Below are positions 28,698-38,377 of a stretch of DNA of 64,000 bases, piece after piece. Position numbers and translations under genes: made by a program. Under the pieces are notes generated by a model. The model had not been told where the DNA came from. It saw only the letters and a program-made list of their open reading frames with translations, and made no database searches. The stretch is from Prevotella sp. GTDB lineage: Bacteria > Bacteroidota > Bacteroidia > Bacteroidales > Dysgonomonadaceae. The DNA is taken from assembly GCA_031271965.1 (NCBI GenBank), contig JAISUS010000008.1:1-64000 (forward strand). The letters run 5' to 3'. How positions within the stretch are numbered: the first letter of the stretch is position 1; every line of letters starts with the position of its first letter.

Positions 28698-29450
28698 TTA
28701 TTCGAGTCCTCTAATAATCTGCTCGCTAGTTTTCCCAAAACGACGTTCTCTATTTTGAAAACTCACAATAGCTTCATAAAAAGATTCTTCATTGAAATCA
28801 GGCCAAAGTTCATCTGTAAAATAAAGCTCGGAATATGCTATTTGCCAAAGCAGAAAATTACTTATCCGCAGCTCCCCTCCCGTACGAATCAAAATATCAG
28901 GATCAGGAATGCCAAAAGTCGAAAGATGCCTTCCCATTAATTCCTCGGATATAGTATCAGCAGAGAGTTTTCCCGTTTGGACTTCAGTAACAATTTCTTT
29001 CACGGCTTCTGTAATTTCCCATTTTGAAGAATAACTTAATGCTAAGACTACGGTAGTACCTGTACAGGATGCTGTTTCTTTAAGGCACAAATCTAAAGCA
29101 GCCTTAGTATCAATAGGCAACCGGTTTACATCTCCAATAACTTTAACCCGTATGTTGTTTTTTATCAAGTCTGGAATCTCATTTGATATTGCCTGTATCA
29201 TCAAAGCCATCAGAGCTTTCACCTCTTCAACAGGCCTTTTCCAATTCTCAGTAGAAAAAGTATAAAGCGTTACATAAGGAACTTTTACTCTTGACGCAGC
29301 CTGAATAGTTCTGCGCACAGCTATAATCCCTTCTTTATGCCCAAATGCACGATCCAGATTCTGACGCTTCGCCCATCGCCCATTACCATCCATGATAATA
29401 GCAATATGACTCGGAATGTTTTCTTTATCTATTTGGTCAAAAAATGACAT
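28698..29450 (-). CDS. uppS: Isoprenyl (undecaprenyl) diphosphate synthase
   Basis: 250 residues from the ATG at 29448-29450; a further upstream in-frame ATG would overlap the preceding gene and add 14 untypical residues. The cis-prenyltransferase signature is H-I-A-I-I-M-D-G-N-G-R-W-A with catalytic Asp21, then F-S-T-E-N-W-x-R-P and, near the C-terminus, I-R-T-G-G-E-x-R-I-S-N-F-L-L-W-Q. It makes the C55 lipid carrier for peptidoglycan and O-antigen. Its place between DUF6089 and bamA is a conserved Bacteroidota order. Confidence 0.96.
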   Translation of the reverse strand: MSFFDQIDKENIPSHIAIIMDGNGRWAKRQNLDRAFGHKEGIIAVRRTIQAASRVKVPYVTLYTFSTENWKRPVEEVKALMALMIQAISNEIPDLIKNNIRVKVIGDVNRLPIDTKAALDLCLKETASCTGTTVVLALSYSSKWEITEAVKEIVTEVQTGKLSADTISEELMGRHLSTFGIPDPDILIRTGGELRISNFLLWQIAYSELYFTDELWPDFNEESFYEAIVSFQNRERRFGKTSEQIIRGLE

Positions 29451-29467
29451 CTGTATTTTATTTTTAA

Positions 29468-30169
29468 TTAATCTAAATTCAAACAGGGACAAACTCTAGC
29501 ACCAAAATCCCATGTTACACTTATCATTGTTAAAGAATACCAATCATTGTTTTTCAAAAAGTTTCCTTTTATATTATATGGACTGTCCAAATCAAACTTT
29601 GCATTCCGCTTAGTAACATCAAATGAATCACTAAATAACTTTCTGAAGGAAAACTCAAAACCAAGATTCAGGCGATCTTTTATTTTATATTTTAATCCTA
29701 TACCAATCGGAACATTCATATCTAAGAATTTCTTCTCTCCGGAGGCAAAGGTTATACCCACTCCTGTAAAAAGATATGGACTTAAACGTTTGGCTCCTAA
29801 ATAACCGAACTTGTCACTGTAATTAAAGAAGTTAAATTCTATCTGGCTTCCAAGCTCATAAAACATTCTGCTGAAAGAAGCCTGCTCATCAAACGGAAAT
29901 TTATTTCCTGAATTTCCGGTGTCGCCCGATACTCGTCCCAAAACAAAATTGTTCTTAATCGACCATCTTAAATCTACATTATATCGAAAAATCATTCCTG
30001 CCGAGACTCCGGGGTTCTGATATAACTTTGTTTTATTGGCATCTCCCATATAAAAAGATGTTCCGGCCATACCCCCTATCTCAAACTTATAATCATCTTG
30101 TGCTTTCAGTATTATAGAGAAGAAAAAGAAGCCGATAAAATAAAACAAAATAAATATCTCTTTTCTCAT
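29468..30169 (-). CDS. DUF6089 family outer-membrane beta-barrel protein
   Basis: 233 residues from the ATG at 30167-30169 (the upstream in-frame TTG is unlikely). The signal peptide ends near I-L-K-A-Q. The rest is built of alternating amphipathic strands with F-E-I-G-G-M-A-G-T-S-F-Y-M-G-D, typical of small barrels, and ends in V-C-P-C-L-N-L-D. This family regularly precedes uppS-bamA in Bacteroidota, so a role in envelope assembly is inferred. Its biochemical function is not known. Confidence 0.8.
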   Translation of the reverse strand: MRKEIFILFYFIGFFFFSIILKAQDDYKFEIGGMAGTSFYMGDANKTKLYQNPGVSAGMIFRYNVDLRWSIKNNFVLGRVSGDTGNSGNKFPFDEQASFSRMFYELGSQIEFNFFNYSDKFGYLGAKRLSPYLFTGVGITFASGEKKFLDMNVPIGIGLKYKIKDRLNLGFEFSFRKLFSDSFDVTKRNAKFDLDSPYNIKGNFLKNNDWYSLTMISVTWDFGARVCPCLNLD

Positions 30170-30247
30170 TATAATTCTTTTATCCAATACCTTACTAACG
30201 CAAAAACAAGGATATAAGTATGCATGAGGCAGATTTTCGTCTCCGGA

Positions 30248-31639
30248 TTAACGAGCCAGATGATTTATACGCCCTTTCCAAACTTGCCGAACAGGAGAAC
30301 CTAAAGCTTCTATCGATGTGTCTATTCCGCCGAATATCCATATATAATTGTCGCTATCTACTATTATCGATTGCTTCGAACTTGACATTCCCGGAATAAA
30401 CTTTTCTTTGGCAGAAGCCGCAATCCATTTGGATCCGAAACTGCTCGTTTTGTAAAGTAAATTTTTAGTCAATGCATATACATAACCATCATATAAGAAT
30501 GTACGAAGGCCATCAGAAGGATCGAACAATGTATTTTTCTGATTAGATTCTACCTCTAACCGACCATCGCCTTGACGAACAGACCATGTTAGGTTATAAG
30601 ACGCCTGCGCGGCTGTGACAATAAGTATATTCCTATTCAGGTTACTTCTATCATAATTTGTCACAGACGTAAATCCTGTAGCAGGAAATCCTGCAGGAAC
30701 CTCATTTGAATCCTTATCATAACTAATATTTTCTACGACCTGCAACGACTGCATATTCGAGGTCTTAGCGAAAACATACTTTCCTAATTGTTTAGTAACA
30801 ACAAGCAGAGAGTCTTTTGCGGCCTCTTTACCCGGCAATACTCCGAGAATATTAAGAACATTAGAATTGCTTACTTGCCAAACAACGCCATCTGTAGAAC
30901 TATATGCCTTCTCATCAGCATCAACCGCATAAAATTTACCATTGAAAGATGTTATGCTTTCCAACTTCACTGATGCCGGAATTACAGAAGTAGCCTCTCT
31001 CTTCCAAGACAATGGAGATGTTGAAGTTTTGTTTATTGTATACGAGTAGAATTTATTATCATTATCAATAGAAAATGCATGAAATACGGAACCAACCAAA
31101 AGAGTTCTCTGTTGTTTTATTGTACTAGGCAATTCGAAGCTACTAGTAACATTCGTCCAGACAAGTGAATCCGGATCAACTTTATGAATACGTATATCTA
31201 TAGTGTAAGTCCAGGCATCAGCGGCATCTCCATTAGCCGGAGTAACCTTTATTCTGGGACGTAGAGAAAAATCTATAGAATCGGTAGTGCTCCATGTCAC
31301 AACAGAATCGTTCGGGTACAATATTTCTATTTTAGACGGATTCTCATAGGTAAGGGTTGCCATATATTTTGTCAACCTGGTCTTATAGGGCAACGAATCC
31401 GAGTTATATATAAGCCGTTGAAACTGATCTATCGAAAATCGTGTCGTTGCTAGTATCGGGAAATTAACAGAGTCAATACTGCTAACATTTGCGAGCGTTG
31501 CCGAGAGCTTTAAAGAATATATCTGAGCATTTGCTGAAGCATCCTCTGTAACGTAGGTTGTAGAATTATCATTACATGATGCTAAAGTAACGACAGAAAG
31601 AACGACGAATAATAGCTTAGTGATTTGCTTCAATTTCAT
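30248..31639 (-). CDS. DUF6242-type lipoprotein with beta-propeller-like repeats
   Basis: 463 residues with a lipobox (T-L-A-S-C, Cys22). The N-terminal third (about 35-150) resembles an Ig-like or cadherin-like region with S-L-K-L-S and Y-T-I-D-I-R-I-H-K-V-D-P-D. The remainder has repeated short blocks resembling Kelch or propeller blades (F-N-G-K-F-Y-A-V-D, F-L-Y-D-G-Y-V-Y-A-L, D-N-Y-I-W-I-F-G-G-I). Proteins of this kind are found in Bacteroidales next to housekeeping genes and have no assigned role. It lies 60 bp upstream of the DUF6089 gene and may be cotranscribed with it. Confidence 0.65.
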   Translation of the reverse strand: MKLKQITKLLFVVLSVVTLASCNDNSTTYVTEDASANAQIYSLKLSATLANVSSIDSVNFPILATTRFSIDQFQRLIYNSDSLPYKTRLTKYMATLTYENPSKIEILYPNDSVVTWSTTDSIDFSLRPRIKVTPANGDAADAWTYTIDIRIHKVDPDSLVWTNVTSSFELPSTIKQQRTLLVGSVFHAFSIDNDNKFYSYTINKTSTSPLSWKREATSVIPASVKLESITSFNGKFYAVDADEKAYSSTDGVVWQVSNSNVLNILGVLPGKEAAKDSLLVVTKQLGKYVFAKTSNMQSLQVVENISYDKDSNEVPAGFPATGFTSVTNYDRSNLNRNILIVTAAQASYNLTWSVRQGDGRLEVESNQKNTLFDPSDGLRTFLYDGYVYALTKNLLYKTSSFGSKWIAASAKEKFIPGMSSSKQSIIVDSDNYIWIFGGIDTSIEALGSPVRQVWKGRINHLAR

Positions 31640-31717
31640 TAGTTTAAACAGATTTATTCAAATATCAATGTGCAAAAATAGAAAGAATTTCGGCTTACAC
31701 GTCAATAAATTTAATAT

Positions 31718-32782
31718 TTATAAAATTTTATAGTTATCAGGACAAAGCTGTATCTGTCTGGATGTCCCCCATTTCCATTCTTTTATAGTTCTTCCCGTAA
31801 TAATCGGAGCTTTGACTCCATCCCCAAAAGACGCATGGGATATTTCGATATATGCTTCATCCCACAAATGTTTATCAATAAGGCTTTGGAGTAATTCTCT
31901 TCCTCCTTCGACCAATACAGAATTAATTTTACGTTTTTTTAAAATCGACAGGATATTTTCAACAAGACCTTCCTCAAAATCGACCTTGATAAAAGTCAAA
32001 TTTTCTACAAAAGGCCGAACCATCTTCTGCTCCGTAAAAACAATAGTTTCTACCTTGCCGTCAAAAACAGTATAACCGGCAGGGATACGTCCCATTCTAT
32101 CAAGGATAATACGAACAGGATTCCGTCCATGCCAACACCTTGTCGTTAAAGAAGGGTTGTCGTTTACAGCAGTATTTGTTCCAATCATGATTCCTCCGAC
32201 CTCTGCTCTCTTCTTGTGAACAAGCATCTTGCAAAAATCATTAGATATAGGCGTAGGACTAGGTCTTTCACCATCGAGACGTACTCTATCTATATAGCCA
32301 TCATTTGTTTGCGCCCACTTCAGGTAGATATATGGCCTATCGTAAGTTTGGGCAACAAAAAACTCCTTATTCAATCTTCTCGCTTCTTTTTCGAGGACGC
32401 CAACAGTTACATCGACTCCTGCAGCCTGCAACATTTTGATTCCTCCACCCGAAACAGCAGGATAGGGATCTAAACACCCCACTACGACACGGGGAATTCC
32501 CATATCAATGATCAATTGGGCACATGGGGGTGTCTTTCCATAGTGAGAGCAAGGCTCTAATGAAACATATATTGTGGATTCTTTTAGCAACGACTTATCC
32601 CTGACGCTATCAATAGCGTTCACCTCAGCATGAGCCTCGCCGTATCGACGATGATAACCTTCTCCGATTATCTTACCTCTATGCACGACAACAGCCCCCA
32701 CCATTGGATTAGGATTCACAAATCCTTTTCCATTAAGAGCCAGCTGAAGGCAACGTTGCATATATTTTTCGTCAATAATCAT
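31718..32782 (-). CDS. ribD: Bifunctional riboflavin biosynthesis deaminase/reductase RibD
   Basis: 354 residues. The N-terminal zinc deaminase domain has H51-A-E (H-A-E-V-N-A-I-D) and P-C-S-H with Cys78 and Cys87; the C-terminal reductase domain (about 150-350) includes G-T-N-T-A-V-N-D-N-P and V-E-G-G-R-E-L-L-Q-S. It catalyses the second and third steps of riboflavin synthesis. It is the only rib gene here apart from the distant ribH at 56904. No FMN riboswitch is visible upstream. Confidence 0.97.
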   Translation of the reverse strand: MIIDEKYMQRCLQLALNGKGFVNPNPMVGAVVVHRGKIIGEGYHRRYGEAHAEVNAIDSVRDKSLLKESTIYVSLEPCSHYGKTPPCAQLIIDMGIPRVVVGCLDPYPAVSGGGIKMLQAAGVDVTVGVLEKEARRLNKEFFVAQTYDRPYIYLKWAQTNDGYIDRVRLDGERPSPTPISNDFCKMLVHKKRAEVGGIMIGTNTAVNDNPSLTTRCWHGRNPVRIILDRMGRIPAGYTVFDGKVETIVFTEQKMVRPFVENLTFIKVDFEEGLVENILSILKKRKINSVLVEGGRELLQSLIDKHLWDEAYIEISHASFGDGVKAPIITGRTIKEWKWGTSRQIQLCPDNYKIL

Positions 32783-32854
32783 CCTTTCTATATTTCTACA
32801 AAGAGAAACGCAATAATTACTGAGATATTTTAAATTAAATATTTTTTATGAAAA

Positions 32855-33232
32855 TTACCGTGCTGCAATCACCTCTATTTCCACAAGTGCACTTTTAGGT
32901 AAATCTTTTGCAGCAAAGGCCGAACGAGCAGGAAATGTACCGGAAAACTGCTGTCCATACACTTCATTCATAGCGGCAAAGCCAGCTATATCGCTCAATA
33001 AAACTGTAGTTTTCACTATATTATCCACAGTCAGACCGGCTTCGGCAAGAATTGCTTTTATATTTTCAAAACATTGCTCAGTTTGTTCTTTCACTCCACC
33101 CGGCACAAAATCTCCTGTCGCTGGATCAATTGGAAGCTGGCCTGAAAGAAATACTATTCCGTTTACTTCAATAGCTTGGCTGTATGGACCTATAGCCACA
33201 GGTGCATTTTCTGTCGCAATTACTTTTTTCAT
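32855..33232 (-). CDS. ridA: RidA family enamine/imine deaminase
   Basis: 125 residues of the YjgF/YER057c/UK114 family. It matches the standard pattern: A-P-V-A-I-G-P-Y-S-Q-A, V-F-L-S-G-Q-L-P-I-D-P-A-T-G, and P-A-R-S-A-F carrying the catalytic Arg, then V-E-I-E-V-I-A. It removes reactive 2-aminoacrylate formed by PLP enzymes; cysK and metY nearby are PLP enzymes, though the adjacency may be chance. It starts 20 bp after rlmB, so both are probably in one operon. Confidence 0.95.
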   Translation of the reverse strand: MKKVIATENAPVAIGPYSQAIEVNGIVFLSGQLPIDPATGDFVPGGVKEQTEQCFENIKAILAEAGLTVDNIVKTTVLLSDIAGFAAMNEVYGQQFSGTFPARSAFAAKDLPKSALVEIEVIAAR

Positions 33233-33252
33233 TCAATTTTTATTTCAGTTGT

Positions 33253-33990
33253 TTATAATTCTTTCTGACGGATAACCTCATAAATCAGAACTCCTGCCGC
33301 TACCGACACATTCAACGAACCGATAGTGCCAAACTGAGGAATTTTAACCAGACTATCAGCAATCCGCAGATTATCATTCGACACTCCAACATCCTCAGAC
33401 CCCATCACGATAGCAATAGGCCCTGAATAGTCCACCTTTGTATAAAGCTCTGCTCCACGCTCACTGGCAGCAACAACCTTTATACCGCTGTTCTTTATGT
33501 GTTGAATGGCGGCTGTAAGGTTTGGCTCTTTGCAAACAGGTATTTTCAATAATGCTCCGGCTGAAGTTTTCACAGCATCGGCATTAACGGTTACACTTCC
33601 TTTCGCCGGAATAACTATTGCGTTGACTCCTGCAACCTCACACGTCCGAGCAATAGCCCCAAAATTGCGAACATCAGTAAGGCCATCCAGAATCAGGAAG
33701 AACGGATCTTTCCCATTCTCATACAGAAATGGAATAATGTCTTCAATACGTTCGTACGTGATGGCTGACAAGAAAGCAATGACACCTTGATGATTTTTAC
33801 GCGTAAATCTGTCCAGTCGTTCTATTGGGACACGCTGAACAGCGATATTGTGAGATTTTAGTAAAGCAAACAATTCCTTCGACAAATCTCCCTGAAGCTC
33901 ACGCTTTATGATGACTTTGTCTATTTCTTTTCCGGCTTCTATTGCTTCTATAACGGCACGAATGCCAAATATCATTTCTTTTTCTTTCAT
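33253..33990 (-). CDS. rlmB: 23S rRNA 2'-O-ribose methyltransferase of the SpoU/TrmH (RlmB) type
   Basis: 245 residues: an N-terminal substrate-binding domain (F-G-I-R-A-V-I-E-A-I, 1-75) and a knotted SPOUT domain with motif 1 (D-G-L-T-D-V-R-N-F-G-A-I-A-R-T), motif 2 (I-V-M-G-S-E-D-V-G) and motif 3 (I-P-Q-F-G-T-I-G-S-L-N-V-S-V-A). RlmB methylates G2251 of 23S rRNA; the exact target is inferred from family similarity. First gene of a probable rlmB-ridA unit. Confidence 0.92.
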   Translation of the reverse strand: MKEKEMIFGIRAVIEAIEAGKEIDKVIIKRELQGDLSKELFALLKSHNIAVQRVPIERLDRFTRKNHQGVIAFLSAITYERIEDIIPFLYENGKDPFFLILDGLTDVRNFGAIARTCEVAGVNAIVIPAKGSVTVNADAVKTSAGALLKIPVCKEPNLTAAIQHIKNSGIKVVAASERGAELYTKVDYSGPIAIVMGSEDVGVSNDNLRIADSLVKIPQFGTIGSLNVSVAAGVLIYEVIRQKEL

Positions 33991-34014
33991 TCTTTATATA
34001 GAGATTTCAGCAAA

Positions 34015-34022
34015 CAAATATA
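34015..34022 (-). promoter_or_regulatory. Candidate -7 box upstream of rlmB
   Basis: Minus-strand TATATTTG (34015-34022), 25 bp upstream of the rlmB start, fits TAnnTTTG. No TTTG lies at the expected -33 distance, so this is a half-supported promoter. Confidence 0.35.
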
Positions 34023-34101
34023 CTACAACAATAAATAAAATAAAAATGATACCTCCTTTAAGTAAAATTATAAAATATTTGTTGTCGCATCAAACTCTTT
34101 C

Positions 34102-34228
34102 CTCATTGCGAGTCTAAAAGGGGACTTCGTCATTGCGAACGGAGTGAAGCAATCCAGAGAGGAATAAATTGGATTGCTTCGGGTAAACCCTCGCAATGAC
34201 GAGTAAAGAGAAGGATCGCAATAACGAG
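34102..34228. repeat. Nested palindromic repeat (REP-like element)
   Basis: CGTCATTGCGA (34128-34138) is the reverse complement of TCGCAATGACG (34191-34201), and within it GAAGCAATCC (34146-34155) matches GGATTGCTTC (34171-34180) in inverse orientation. Degenerate extra arms flank it: CTCATTGCGAG at 34102-34112 and TCGCAATAACGAG at 34216-34228. The motifs belong to a widely seen dispersed intergenic palindrome type found in many bacteria. There is no coding capacity. The remaining DNA of the gap 33991-34364 holds the rlmB promoter candidate and the metY terminator. Confidence 0.75.
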
Positions 34229-34310
34229 AACAAACACGTCATTATTTTTTATTGATTACTTAAAATATGGCTCTTCCGTAGCAAATCGTCACCTTATAAC
34301 AAATCATAAA

Positions 34311-34342
34311 AAAGGCTTGCCCTTTTTGAGACAAGCCCTTTT
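34311..34342 (-). terminator. Terminator after metY
   Basis: GGCTTG (34314-34319) pairs with CAAGCC (34332-34337); on the minus strand the stem is followed by a T-rich tract. The loop is 12 bases. It ends metY transcription 28 bp after its stop codon. Confidence 0.6.
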
Positions 34343-34364
34343 ATACCTTATATACCAATTTCTG

Positions 34365-35663
<1,299 letters not shown>

Positions 35664-35690
35664 TTATTTCAATAACATGTTTATAAATAA

Positions 35691-35718
35691 GCAATTAGCA
35701 TAATAATACGCTAATTGC
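35691..35718 (-). terminator. Terminator between cysK and metY
   Basis: GCAATTAGC (35691-35699) and GCTAATTGC (35710-35718) form a perfect nine-bp stem with a ten-base loop, followed on the minus strand by TTATTTAT. It lies 37 bp after the cysK stop. Confidence 0.65.
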
Positions 35719-35754
35719 CTTAACTACTTAATCTAATAACCTAAACAACTGATA

Positions 35755-36702
35755 TTAAAGTGGGTATTCTTCGAATGCATATAATACTGTAGACAGATAA
35801 CGTTCTCCTGTATCGGGCAGTATAACAACTATATTTTTCCCTTTATTTTCGTCTTTCTTCGCCAACACTGTAGCCGCATAGGCAGCTGCTCCCGAAGAGA
35901 TGCCTACAAGCAAGCCTTCTTCGCGAGCAAGCTCCCGGCTCGTACGTATAGCATCATCATTGCTCACCTGCAATATTTCGTCCACAACTGAACCATCATA
36001 AGTTTTTGGAACAAAACCTGCACCTATACCTTGTATCTTATGAGGCCCGGGATTGCCTCCCGACAACACTGGTGAATCGGCTGGCTCTACTGCTACTATT
36101 TTCACATTGGGATTGTATTTCTTCAACACCTCTCCTACGCCGCTTACGGTACCCCCGGTACCAACTCCGGAAACAAAAATATCAACTTTTCCATCAGTAT
36201 CGCGCCAGATTTCCTCTGCGGTCGTTTTTCTATGAATAGCCGGATTCGAAGGATTTGCAAATTGCTGGAGAATCACCGCTTTCGGATTCTCTCTTTGCAA
36301 TTCTTCCGCTTTTGCTATTGCTCCTTTCATTCCTTCGGGCCCCGGAGTAAGGACAATATTTGCCCCCAAAGCTTTCAATAAGTTTCTTCGTTCTATACTC
36401 ATGGTTTCCGGCATAGTAAGAGTCAGTTTATAGCCTTTTGCCGCAGCCACAAAAGCCAGCCCTATCCCTGTATTACCGCTTGTAGGCTCTATAAGCTCAC
36501 TATCCGGTTTCAAAACACCTGCACTCTCCGCATCTTCAATCATAGCATTTGCTATACGGTCTTTAACGCTTGATGCAGGGTTAAAATATTCCAGCTTACC
36601 TATTACCTGAGCACTCAATCCGTGTTTTTTATTATAGTTCGACAGCTCCAATAAAGGAGTATTTCCTATTAAGTCTGTAAGTTTTTTTGCAATCTTTGCC
36701 AT
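35755..36702 (-). CDS. cysK: Cysteine synthase A (O-acetylserine sulfhydrylase)
   Basis: 315 residues. The PLP lysine is Lys47 in [10 protein letters not shown]; the substrate loop [10 protein letters not shown] and the phosphate-binding [10 protein letters not shown] are intact, and the end matches [15 protein letters not shown]. It forms cysteine from O-acetylserine and sulfide. No cysE is seen in this window. Confidence 0.97.
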   Translation of the reverse strand: MAKIAKKLTDLIGNTPLLELSNYNKKHGLSAQVIGKLEYFNPASSVKDRIANAMIEDAESAGVLKPDSELIEPTSGNTGIGLAFVAAAKGYKLTLTMPETMSIERRNLLKALGANIVLTPGPEGMKGAIAKAEELQRENPKAVILQQFANPSNPAIHRKTTAEEIWRDTDGKVDIFVSGVGTGGTVSGVGEVLKKYNPNVKIVAVEPADSPVLSGGNPGPHKIQGIGAGFVPKTYDGSVVDEILQVSNDDAIRTSRELAREEGLLVGISSGAAAYAATVLAKKDENKGKNIVVILPDTGERYLSTVLYAFEEYPL

Positions 36703-36738
36703 ATTGTTATATGTATTAATTTATTATTATTGATGAGG

Positions 36739-36746
36739 CAAAGGTA
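36739..36746 (-). promoter_or_regulatory. Candidate -7 box of cysK
   Basis: Minus-strand TACCTTTG (36739-36746), 36 bp before the cysK start. At the -33 distance the match is only ATTG. The divergent gap to murF (36703-36944) otherwise shows no strong signal. Confidence 0.4.
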
Positions 36747-36944
36747 TACGTTTTTTCTACATAACACAATCGCCCAAATAAGGTATTTTAGTACCACAAA
36801 CATGGTATATTATTTAAAGTAAAAAACGTTAAGGTAAAGATACAATCCAAATTATTTCCGCTATATTCGCAGTGCCTAAAATATTATTATCGCATCCCAA
36901 AACATAATGATTACAGAGATGTTTTATTGATAAAAATAAAAGTC

Positions 36945-38231
36945 ATGGAGATATCCGAACTATATAATATATATAAACAGTACCCTGAAGTTTCTACAGA
37001 CACTCGTAACAGTCCAACTAATTCAATTTTTTTCGCTCTTAAAGGAGCAAATTTCAATGGTAATGAATATGCCGAAAAAGCAATAGATTCAGGGTGTAGC
37101 TACGCCATAGTAGATGAAGCCAAATACGCTACACGACCGAATATAATCCTTGTAGAAAACAGCCTCGAAACGTTGCAGAAACTGGCGAATTACCACCGTA
37201 AACAGATTAAGACCCCCATCATTGCAATTACGGGGACAAACGGGAAAACCACAACCAAGGAGCTTATAACAACTGTTCTGGCGCAGGAATACAAAGTAGT
37301 TTCTACTCAAGGCAATCTGAATAACCACATAGGTGTTCCTTTAACATTGCTACGTATAAAGAAAGAGCATGAAATAGCCGTAGTAGAAATGGGAGCCAGT
37401 CACGTCGGCGAAATTAAGTTCTTATCTGAAATAGCCGAACCCAACTATGGCATTATAACAAATTTGGGGCATGCTCATATCGAAGGCTTTGGATCATTCG
37501 AAAATGTAGTAAAGGCCAAAGGTGAATTATACGAATATATTCGCAGTACAACAGACGGAAAAATATTCATCGATCATACCAATACTCTTCTCAGGGAGAT
37601 GTCTGAAGGTATCACCTCTATATATTATGGTTTACAAGATGACCTGTTTGTTTCAGGCAAGGTTGTATCCATTAGTCCATATCTTGAATTTGAATGGAAA
37701 GTTTTAAATACCCGAAAGAAAGTAAAAACAAAATTAATAGGTGAATACAACCTCCCCAATCTATTGGCAGCCATCACAGCAGGAAAATATCTGGGAGTTA
37801 ATTCCGATCGGATTTGTAAGGCAATTGCTAATTATGAACCGACAAACAATCGTTCCCAATTGAAAGAAACGGACAAAAACATGTTAATCATAGATGCATA
37901 TAATGCCAATCCGACCAGTATGCATGCTGCGTTAGAAAACTTTGACCACATGGATGTCCGGCGTAAAGTCCTTATATTGGGTGACATGAAAGAATTGGGA
38001 GCCGATTCAGATTTAGAGCATCAAAAAATAGCAGATTATATAGCTCAACATAATTTCGATGAAGTATTATTTGTGGGAGAAAACTTCAGTAAAGTAAAAA
38101 CAGATTATCTCCACTTCGAAAACCTAAATGAGTTACGGGATCATTTACTAAAACACCCTATAGACAACTCCTACATCCTACTAAAAGGATCGCGAGGGGT
38201 CCAGCTCGAACGATGTATCGATTTACTATAA
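36945..38231 (+). CDS. murF: UDP-MurNAc-tripeptide--D-alanyl-D-alanine ligase
   Basis: 428 residues from the ATG at 36945; the frame extends six codons upstream only to a TTG. The ATP loop is G-T-N-G-K-T-T around Lys101; other Mur ligase signs are N-L-N-N-H-I-G-V-P-L-T-L-L, E-M-G-A-S-H-V-G-E-I and D-A-Y-N-A-N-P-T-S-M. It adds D-Ala-D-Ala to complete the peptidoglycan precursor. Here it is a single gene, away from a dcw cluster, as is known for some Bacteroidota. Confidence 0.95.
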   Translation: MEISELYNIYKQYPEVSTDTRNSPTNSIFFALKGANFNGNEYAEKAIDSGCSYAIVDEAKYATRPNIILVENSLETLQKLANYHRKQIKTPIIAITGTNGKTTTKELITTVLAQEYKVVSTQGNLNNHIGVPLTLLRIKKEHEIAVVEMGASHVGEIKFLSEIAEPNYGIITNLGHAHIEGFGSFENVVKAKGELYEYIRSTTDGKIFIDHTNTLLREMSEGITSIYYGLQDDLFVSGKVVSISPYLEFEWKVLNTRKKVKTKLIGEYNLPNLLAAITAGKYLGVNSDRICKAIANYEPTNNRSQLKETDKNMLIIDAYNANPTSMHAALENFDHMDVRRKVLILGDMKELGADSDLEHQKIADYIAQHNFDEVLFVGENFSKVKTDYLHFENLNELRDHLLKHPIDNSYILLKGSRGVQLERCIDLL

Positions 38232-38232
38232 A

Positions 38233-38258
38233 AAGAGCGGCCTTCAAGGGTCGCTCTT
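38233..38258 (+). terminator. Terminator after murF
   Basis: AAGAGCG (38233-38239) pairs with CGCTCTT (38252-38258) with an inner CC/GG extension, two bases after the stop codon. The following T-run is weak. Confidence 0.55.
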
Positions 38259-38335
38259 ATCATATAATTACCAAGAAAAGCAATTAACACAAAACAAAAG
38301 ACAAAAAGAGTAAATGATTAAATACATAAAACTAA

Positions 38336-38343
38336 TAAGTTTG
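38336..38343 (+). promoter_or_regulatory. -7 box for the GH2-GH29 pair
   Basis: TAAGTTTG (38336-38343), 34 bp before the GH2 start. No TTTG is found 19-21 bp upstream; the region is A-rich. The same -7 sequence is used upstream of susC. Confidence 0.4.
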
Positions 38344-38377
38344 CATTAGTAATAAAATTAACCATAAAAATCATAAA

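Noticed and set aside
32783..32854. FMN riboswitch before ribD
   Set aside because: Only 72 bp between genes, with no conserved RFN-element sequence.
34102..34228. Insertion sequence
   Set aside because: No transposase and only 127 bp; it fits a REP-like palindrome.
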